Shown in pieces: positions 15,082 to 20,761 of a stretch of DNA of 20,761 bases. Source of the stretch: DATNFP01 sp035606335 (lineage in GTDB: Bacteria > Bacteroidota > Bacteroidia > Chitinophagales > Chitinophagaceae); contig DATNFP010000098.1 in NCBI GenBank assembly GCA_035606335.1, forward strand, positions 1 through 20,761, read 5' to 3'. The notes beneath the pieces were generated by a model, which made no database searches, was not told where the DNA came from, and was given only the letters and a program-made list of their open reading frames with translations. Every line of letters starts with the position of its first letter. The first letter of the stretch is position 1. Made by a program: the position numbers and the translations under genes.

Positions 15082-15089
15082 TAATTTTG
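15082..15089 (+). promoter_or_regulatory. Promoter -7 box of the rhodanese gene
   Basis: TAATTTTG at 15082-15089 matches TAnnTTTG exactly and lies 16 nt before the ATG at 15106, within the 38-nt gap after obg. No -33 TTTG is seen, since that stretch would fall in the obg coding end. The gene could also be reached by read-through from obg. Confidence 0.4.
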
Positions 15090-15105
15090 AATAAACATCA
15101 TCCCG

Positions 15106-15399
15106 ATGAAGGAAATTACACCTGGTACGCTAAAACGTCTTATAGACAGTGCAGGCGATCTTGTGCTTATTGACGTAAGGGAAGAATGGGAACGGAGTAA
15201 CTATAATATAGGGGGCACGCATATTCCATTAGGAGAGCTCATCATAAGACAAGTCGAAATACCAAAGGAAAAAACAGTTGTCTTTTATTGTGAAAAGGGT
15301 ATAAGGAGCGCTATCGCTATACAAAGATTAGAAGCGCTTGGCTATCATAATCTTTATAATCTTACCGGTGGCATCAAAGCATGGAAGGCTATGAAATAA
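15106..15399 (+). CDS. Single-domain rhodanese-like protein
   Basis: A 97-residue protein with one rhodanese domain, which handles sulfane sulfur as a cysteine persulfide. Features are LVLIDVREEWERSNYNIGGT (the conserved D-V-R-E box), the active-site loop YCEKGIRSA with catalytic Cys62, and the closing GYHNLYNLTGGIKAWK. The length equals one domain with no signal peptide, so it is cytoplasmic. Its true sulfur donor and acceptor are unknown. It follows obg by 38 nt on the same strand and may be in the adk-obg operon. Its last 11 nt overlap the end of the LD-carboxypeptidase gene on the other strand. Confidence 0.93.
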   Translation: MKEITPGTLKRLIDSAGDLVLIDVREEWERSNYNIGGTHIPLGELIIRQVEIPKEKTVVFYCEKGIRSAIAIQRLEALGYHNLYNLTGGIKAWKAMK

Positions 15400-16312
15400 G
15401 GTCCCTTTTTAATTCTAACTGACCGCCATTTGTTGATACAACTAATTTATGTGGCATATTCAGACATAATGCATAATTCACTTCCTGGTGGCCACATGGA
15501 AAATCAAAGCAGACAGGGTAATCGTATTCTTTCACCTTATCAGAGATAATCTCATTTACAGTTTGGCCAAAAGGGCGATCAGTGTCTTGCAGCTCTGTAA
15601 ACCCTCCCACGATCAGCGCTTTTATATTATCTAATTTTCCGGCTCGTTTCAGGTTTAGTAATAAGCGGTCAATGTTATATAAATACTCACCTATATCTTC
15701 AATTAATAAAATTTTACCTGCGGTACCCACTTCAGAAACAGACCCCGTTAAATGAGCGAGTATTGCAAGATTGCCGCCTGTCAGAATGCCTGTAGCTTCT
15801 CCTGCTCTATTAAATGCTGATGGAGGTGTATGATAAAATAAAGTTTCTCCCGTCAGCGCTGCATAGAGGCTTTTTATATGATCGGTATTTTCAGTTCCGG
15901 GCTTAAAGGCGCCGCACATGGGGCTATGCAGTGAAGAAATGTCAAGTGTAGCCTGTATATGATTATGCAGTACCACAATATCACTGAAACCACATATCCA
16001 TTTAGGCTTTTGTTTAAATTTTGTGAAGTCCAGATCATCTATTATCCTGCTCATACCATATCCGCCGCGTCCCATCAATATTGCATCTATATCCGGGTTG
16101 TCTAGCATCTGTTGCAGATCCTGCAAACGGGTGTCATCGCTGCCAGAAAAATAAAAATGTTCCTTGCCAACTGTATCCCCTAATGCTACTCTGAATCCCC
16201 ATGCTTTCAATACCTCTACTGCAAATGAAACTCTTTCATGCGATACATAACCCGATGGACAGGTAATACCAATTAAAGAGCCGTTTTTCAAATACGATGG
16301 GTACATAATCAA
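15389..16312 (-). CDS. ldcA: LD-carboxypeptidase (peptidase S66 family)
   Basis: A 307-residue S66-family peptidase. Characterised LdcA enzymes cut the terminal D-alanine from murein tetrapeptides during cell-wall recycling in the cytoplasm. The catalytic Ser is Ser110 in ICGFSD, the Glu lies in ILLIEDIGEYLYNIDR (Glu205 or Glu209), and the His is His275 in FPCGH. LMGRGGYGMSRI is the family's glycine-rich motif. No signal peptide is seen. ATG at 16306 is an equally possible start, two residues later. It starts 20 nt after the Rieske gene and so is likely co-transcribed from the sprA side. Other S66 members cleave peptide antibiotics, so the murein role is the likely one, not a certain one. Confidence 0.9.
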   Translation of the reverse strand: MIMYPSYLKNGSLIGITCPSGYVSHERVSFAVEVLKAWGFRVALGDTVGKEHFYFSGSDDTRLQDLQQMLDNPDIDAILMGRGGYGMSRIIDDLDFTKFKQKPKWICGFSDIVVLHNHIQATLDISSLHSPMCGAFKPGTENTDHIKSLYAALTGETLFYHTPPSAFNRAGEATGILTGGNLAILAHLTGSVSEVGTAGKILLIEDIGEYLYNIDRLLLNLKRAGKLDNIKALIVGGFTELQDTDRPFGQTVNEIISDKVKEYDYPVCFDFPCGHQEVNYALCLNMPHKLVVSTNGGQLELKRDLIS

Positions 16313-16332
16313 TCTATAAATAAATCAAAATT

Positions 16333-16656
16333 TCACGGTAAGATAGCTATAAAAATTTCGTCGTTCCTAACCTCCACATTGTATGTTCGCAATTTATATC
16401 CTTCGCCACTGGTGTTGTATCCGTTACGCGGGTCATACCTGTAGCCATGCAATGGGCATACTATTCTTCCTCTTGCATCTATCCATCCTTCACAAAGATG
16501 AGCTCCGGCATGTGGGCAGAGTGCAGTGAATGCATAAATATCATTTCCCCTTTTCAAAAGACCTATCAGCCTTTCGTCAATTGATATTTCATGCAATGTA
16601 TTTTCTGCCAGTGTAGAAGCATTTATGCCTTCAGCCTTGTGCCAGGTAAAAATCAT
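16333..16656 (-). CDS. Rieske [2Fe-2S] ferredoxin-like protein
   Basis: A 107-residue soluble protein with a complete Rieske cluster site: CPHAG (Cys47, His49) and CPLHGYRYD (Cys67, His70), 17 residues apart. Length and spacing match stand-alone ferredoxins of dioxygenase systems and NirD-like subunits. It has no membrane anchor, so it is not a cytochrome bc-type Rieske protein. No oxygenase, reductase or nitrite reductase large subunit is nearby; the neighbours are sprA (31-nt gap) and the LD-carboxypeptidase (20-nt gap). The redox partner is therefore unknown. Confidence 0.88.
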   Translation of the reverse strand: MIFTWHKAEGINASTLAENTLHEISIDERLIGLLKRGNDIYAFTALCPHAGAHLCEGWIDARGRIVCPLHGYRYDPRNGYNTSGEGYKLRTYNVEVRNDEIFIAILP

Positions 16657-16687
16657 AGGATGTTTTTCCCGAAAAGATTATTAATAA

Positions 16688-19600
16688 CTATTGTGCGAAT
16701 ATAAACCGCAAAGTTATACCACCTTGAGTTGTTGTTATTGGATAGGAGCTGGATACATAGGGTATTGTTTGCTGTCTGTCGTAAAAGAAGTGCAGGGTTA
16801 ATTTGTTGCTTACCTGGTAATCTATCGTTGGTGAGATCCGAAGCACTTTTTGACCGCTTGACGTTATGCCAATATTTTGTGAAAGGAAGTTATTTGAGTT
16901 TTGATCGTTTCTAAGGCCTATATCCACTTTTATACTCAGCTCGTTTTTTAGTTGATGCACACCAAATAAAGAGAATGGCAATTTTAATCCTTTTATGCGG
17001 TAGCCGGCACCTATGCTATATTCTGTGCTGTTTGTCTCAGCCACCTGGTAATCGATCAAGCTAAGGCTCTCTGTTTTTGCCTTTCTTATTTCAAAGCGTG
17101 CAATAACATTATTACGGAAAGTTGCATCAACCCCTATCAATGGATTAAACTGCTGTGAAATTGTTACGTTCGGTACCTGGAAGAACGGAACGTAGTTATG
17201 TGAGTTGGAATCTATAAATGAAGGGAATCCCAACCCATAGAGATCCTGGTAAAGTAATGAAGTAGCAAAACCATTCATTGACATACTGCCTGTATAAGCA
17301 TGGTTGATCACGAAGTTCGACATGATTTCACTTAGCCCAGGTATTTTGCTTAACCCGTTATATGTTACCCTCCAGTTTGGCAAAGGATAGAAATATTTAA
17401 ATGGATTGCTTTGTATAGTAGGATTATTGTAGTCTATCATGGCAACTGATGCAGCGCTTTTTCCCGTATATGCTGCTATGAAGGAAGGTATCAATACATC
17501 CTGGGAATATTGTGTGTATCCTTTTTGATATGCAGGGTTGCTTGGGTCAGGTGTACCGTTAGTGTATGGGTTACTTTGTCCCAACCGTTTAGATATAATG
17601 ACCCCATTTGCAAGGAATTGATTGTATACACCGGAACCTACTCCTGATTGTTTGAACATCGTTTTCAGAGAGATGTATGAAATATTAAAAGAGCCGGTTT
17701 CATACGGATTAAGATGCAGGAATCCCGTTCCTGTATCTTTAAATAGTTCGCTATGCGATTTAGTGAATGTTTCCTGTAAGGATAGATCTATTCGTAGATC
17801 CGGGGCAGGTTGTATGGTCGCGGCAAGCGACAGGTTCCTCGAAAATGTTTGTTGGTATTGCGAATTGAAAAGGCTATCCGTACTTAGCCGTTTGGCATAC
17901 GCTTGCTCATACAGCCACGCGCTGTTCGGCTGATATCCATATACAAAGTTGAGTCCTGGTGCGCCACTGTATGTATTTATACCCATTACCCGTGTACTGT
18001 CAAGCCAGCCTGGAAGTATGGTGCCTGAGGTTTGAGTATAATTAGCAGTAACGCGTTTTAGCGAAGTAAGTAACCTGCCCACAACTTTTTCAGTAGTATT
18101 CAGTTCTGGTGTCGACGCTCTTCGTTTCTTTCGTGCTTCTTTGCGTTCTTGTTTTCGTTTTGCTTTCTCTGCTGCTCTGCGGGCTTTGGCCTGGGCTTTT
18201 TGTACCTGTCGGAAAGAATCTAATTGCGCATTTGTAAAGTTTGCTGTATTCACCACATTTAGCAGGCTGGTATCGAGAGGTTGATTTTTAGTTTTGCTAT
18301 TATTGCTGTTAGTGTTATTACCATTATTACTCTCGTTATTATCACCATTGCCATTTAAGCTACTAGCATTTATGCCATTTTTAGGTCCATTGGGATGCGA
18401 ACGCAAATCTTTTATATTTCCATTATTACCGGGTCCGTTTGTCTTTGTTGGTCCTTTGGGGCCTTTAGTACCGGGCCCTGTTTCATTCAGAGCTCTTAAA
18501 AAGCGGTTTTTGTTATAGAGCTTGGCAAAGTCCAATTCTCCTGCTATTTGTATATTTTGTGTATTGCCTATAGTATTACCCAGTTCTGCCGCAATGATAG
18601 ATGCTTCTGTGTAATTATAATTTGCTGTATAAGTGCCTCTCAGGTTCATCCAGTCGGTAAGGGGTAATTTTTGAAGCGGCACTGTATAGGTGGCATTAAA
18701 TGTTTGGTTATAATTAGTGTTACGTCCAAACGTTTTTATTTTATTCCATAGTGAATCCATTTTCGCCTTAGAATTTATAAGGCCATATGGCTCGTCGATA
18801 ACCGCATTATTGGTTGCGGTATAATCAATTGATAACGACCTGGTGAGTTCCCAACGTAAAGTATACAGGCGGTTCCATGTGAAGTTTTTGTAAAAAGTAG
18901 CCGGGATCTGGTATGGGCCGTCATCTATATTCCGTACTTGTGTTTCATCTACTACTCTGTTCATATCATTCCTGAAAGAGAAAGTAGAGGGCAATGGATT
19001 AAAATTAAAATCCTTTGCCAGTGCAAACCATTTTGATTTAGACTTAATCAGTTTTTTGAATGGCTCAATTGGCTTGGATTTTACACTATACGTGTAGCCA
19101 AGGCCAAATCTTTGATTAGTAAGATTATCAGCGCTAACCAATGGATTATGCTGGAACTGATCGGTATATGAATAAGTTAGATCAAAGTTCCTGAGACTCC
19201 ATAGCTTGGGCTTGAACATCGGATTGTTTGATCCGAGTACTCGAACATTGGTCAGGTTGACACTAGTAATAGACGTAAAGGTTTGAGCCGCTTTTCTCAT
19301 AGAGTCGCGCTGTGCAGCATCCCTTGCCATTGACAGTTCATCCGATAATATCACATCCTGATCGTATGGGTAGTATTTTGGGGTACTTACATTTTGGGTG
19401 TACCCTGCAAATAATGGTAGCTGCACTCCCCAGGTCCTCGGGAATAATTTACCAAGAGCCAGGTTTGTAGATGCGTTGTATTGATAAAAATTATCCTGGA
19501 AACGCTGATCTATTGTTTGGTCTATATTTCCATAACCGGCAGTATGAAGACTCCCTGAAAAATTTACGTTCCCAAGATCTGCGAGCTGCAGCGCAACTTT

Positions 19601-20761
19601 GCCTGCTGCTGCGTAACCTGCATGGTCGTTCATGCCAGCCATTCTTAATTCATCAAACCACACTTCCGAGCATTTAGCAAGCCCGTCATCGCCTGGATTG
19701 CTTTTCTTAGCCGGATTAAGTACGCCTATCATAATGTCTTTAGCATTCCCGATATTGGGGTTGCCGACCACGATTATTATGTTTTGGCCGGTATCTTTGG
19801 TTTGATATGGCTGATAAATGGGTATTCCCTTTTGGTCACGTTCCAGCTTTGCATTTACAAGGCTTTGCAGTACTATATTAAAAGTATTAGCCGTCGGCCA
19901 TATTACAGTAGGGTCAGAAGTGCCCGGGGGTGTTACTTGTAATGGAATCTGGTATTCGTAATAGTTGCTGGTAAAGTCATCGCCTATACGGATGAATGCC
20001 CGTAAGTCGCCATTTTTTAATGGAGCTTGTCCTACTTCTGATTCACAATGCGCAAACATTCTTAAGTAGGTAAATTGACGCATATCTACATCCACTTCTT
20101 TATATACGGCTCTTGCATCCCCGTCGTTTAATGCGCAAGTTCTTAGAGATAATGATTGTTCATTCTGTTGTATCGTTTGGCCGTTCGCAACAGATTGTAA
20201 TTGTCTGTTCACACCTGGGGGCAATACATAAGGTATTGGCTGGCGTTCGCTGTTTTCTTCTATGTTCACGGAGTTTACCGCAAAGTCAGTAGTATTTTGA
20301 TTTTGCTGCGGAACTGTTTCTCCGGGTGTTTCCAGCGAATACTGATAATTACGCCATTGGTTTCTGCCAAGCTCCAATGTAGCAAAGCGAAGAATAACCT
20401 GGCTATCAGAAAAACCTGTCAGGAACATACGCATGAAACGTATAGAACGGAAATCGCTGATGCTGCCCACCTTCTGATCAAAATCCTCTATAGGTATTTT
20501 AAACTGATACCATTTTTCCTGGTCGTAATTGCCGTTTGGTAATTGTACTGTGCTTACCTGTTCATTCACAATGTAGTTAGTTCCTACGGGCATATTTGGC
20601 TTCAAATCCACGCGGTATTCATAATAATTTTCTGCTTCGTTCAGTGTATTATCCTTGTTTATATCTTCAGATTCGGGCAATGTAGTAGCTGCAGAAGAAA
20701 ATGCAGCATTTGGATCTGTAATAGGGGAGTTTCCCTGTGGATTATTGAATTTTTTGTAGCG
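16688..20761 (-). CDS. sprA: SprA, T9SS outer-membrane translocon (C-terminal part, 5' end outside window)
   Basis: The frame is open to the right edge (it reads R-Y-K-K-F-N-N-P-Q-G-N at the edge) and stops at TAG 16688-16690, giving 1357 codons of a protein usually about 2,300-2,500 residues long. SprA (Sov) is the giant beta-barrel through which T9SS cargo crosses the outer membrane; it is needed for gliding and secretion. Supporting segments are ATTLPESEDINKDNTLNEAE, SEVWFDELRMAGMND and the final barrel strand GGITLRFIFAQ. An internal start near 20680 is only an in-frame TTG and is not the true one. About 120 residues encoded near 18110-18490 form an insertion that is first G/N/P-rich, then strongly basic. 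Rieske and LD-carboxypeptidase genes follow closely on the same strand. Confidence 0.95.
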   Translation of the reverse strand, partial: RYKKFNNPQGNSPITDPNAAFSSAATTLPESEDINKDNTLNEAENYYEYRVDLKPNMPVGTNYIVNEQVSTVQLPNGNYDQEKWYQFKIPIEDFDQKVGSISDFRSIRFMRMFLTGFSDSQVILRFATLELGRNQWRNYQYSLETPGETVPQQNQNTTDFAVNSVNIEENSERQPIPYVLPPGVNRQLQSVANGQTIQQNEQSLSLRTCALNDGDARAVYKEVDVDMRQFTYLRMFAHCESEVGQAPLKNGDLRAFIRIGDDFTSNYYEYQIPLQVTPPGTSDPTVIWPTANTFNIVLQSLVNAKLERDQKGIPIYQPYQTKDTGQNIIIVVGNPNIGNAKDIMIGVLNPAKKSNPGDDGLAKCSEVWFDELRMAGMNDHAGYAAAGKVALQLADLGNVNFSGSLHTAGYGNIDQTIDQRFQDNFYQYNASTNLALGKLFPRTWGVQLPLFAGYTQNVSTPKYYPYDQDVILSDELSMARDAAQRDSMRKAAQTFTSITSVNLTNVRVLGSNNPMFKPKLWSLRNFDLTYSYTDQFQHNPLVSADNLTNQRFGLGYTYSVKSKPIEPFKKLIKSKSKWFALAKDFNFNPLPSTFSFRNDMNRVVDETQVRNIDDGPYQIPATFYKNFTWNRLYTLRWELTRSLSIDYTATNNAVIDEPYGLINSKAKMDSLWNKIKTFGRNTNYNQTFNATYTVPLQKLPLTDWMNLRGTYTANYNYTEASIIAAELGNTIGNTQNIQIAGELDFAKLYNKNRFLRALNETGPGTKGPKGPTKTNGPGNNGNIKDLRSHPNGPKNGINASSLNGNGDNNESNNGNNTNSNNSKTKNQPLDTSLLNVVNTANFTNAQLDSFRQVQKAQAKARRAAEKAKRKQERKEARKKRRASTPELNTTEKVVGRLLTSLKRVTANYTQTSGTILPGWLDSTRVMGINTYSGAPGLNFVYGYQPNSAWLYEQAYAKRLSTDSLFNSQYQQTFSRNLSLAATIQPAPDLRIDLSLQETFTKSHSELFKDTGTGFLHLNPYETGSFNISYISLKTMFKQSGVGSGVYNQFLANGVIISKRLGQSNPYTNGTPDPSNPAYQKGYTQYSQDVLIPSFIAAYTGKSAASVAMIDYNNPTIQSNPFKYFYPLPNWRVTYNGLSKIPGLSEIMSNFVINHAYTGSMSMNGFATSLLYQDLYGLGFPSFIDSNSHNYVPFFQVPNVTISQQFNPLIGVDATFRNNVIARFEIRKAKTESLSLIDYQVAETNSTEYSIGAGYRIKGLKLPFSLFGVHQLKNELSIKVDIGLRNDQNSNNFLSQNIGITSSGQKVLRISPTIDYQVSNKLTLHFFYDRQQTIPYVSSSYPITTTQGGITLRFIFAQ

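Noticed and set aside
18294..18518. Plus-strand Leu/Pro-rich frame of 74 residues opposite sprA
   Set aside because: It mirrors the G/N/P-rich insertion of SprA on the minus strand and has no start context or domain of its own.
1..20761. Mobile element, phage, CRISPR or defence island
   Set aside because: I found no transposase, integrase, terminal repeats, spaced direct repeats, or nuclease/toxin signatures; the genes are core or surface-related and even in style.

Overview
The window is chromosomal DNA from a member of the Bacteroidota. The gene content fits the Chitinophagales best, but that placement is inference. Evidence for Bacteroidota: a large 3' part of sprA (translocon of the type IX secretion system, T9SS), the tail of a protein ending in a T9SS sorting domain, a PUR-family (DUF3276) protein, Bat aerotolerance-type genes, and several TAnnTTTG promoter boxes, twice with an exact TTTG or TTG box 18-19 nt upstream. 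Base composition is AT-rich and codon style looks even across the window. I see no tRNA, rRNA, transposase, integrase, phage gene or CRISPR array.

Layout. 3-128: tail of a T9SS cargo protein, closed by a strong hairpin terminator. 247-4645: a tight four-gene plus-strand operon of FkbH/HAD-IIIC enzyme, acyl carrier protein, MBOAT membrane acyltransferase and membrane-anchored SGNH-like protein. Its logic resembles the Dlt D-alanylation system, with an FkbH enzyme in the acyl-loading role. 4859-5242: PUR-family nucleic-acid-binding protein, convergent with a UvrD/PcrA helicase (5327-7618, minus) across a perfect shared terminator. 7846-9517: outer-membrane beta-barrel protein with its own terminator, then a CPBP-family membrane protease-like protein. 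9757-10403: two small unrecognised genes. 10503-12301: batB-batC pair, with no batA, batD or batE next to it. 12594-13181: RluE-type pseudouridine synthase.

13485-15399: the housekeeping genes adk and obg (overlapping by one base), then a rhodanese gene. 15389-20761 (minus): sprA (open at the window edge), a Rieske ferredoxin-like gene and an LD-carboxypeptidase, probably one transcription unit. It runs tail-to-tail into the rhodanese gene with an 11-nt overlap.

How the genes work together. The clearest cooperative unit is 247-4645: cytoplasmic loading of an acyl group, probably glyceryl, onto a carrier protein, transfer through the membrane by the MBOAT protein, and an extracytoplasmic SGNH-like partner. 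This is the best candidate here for a poorly described system. The BatB/BatC pair is the second unit of interest. SprA would export proteins bearing the kind of C-terminal signal seen at the left edge. Most of the rest is core cell biology.
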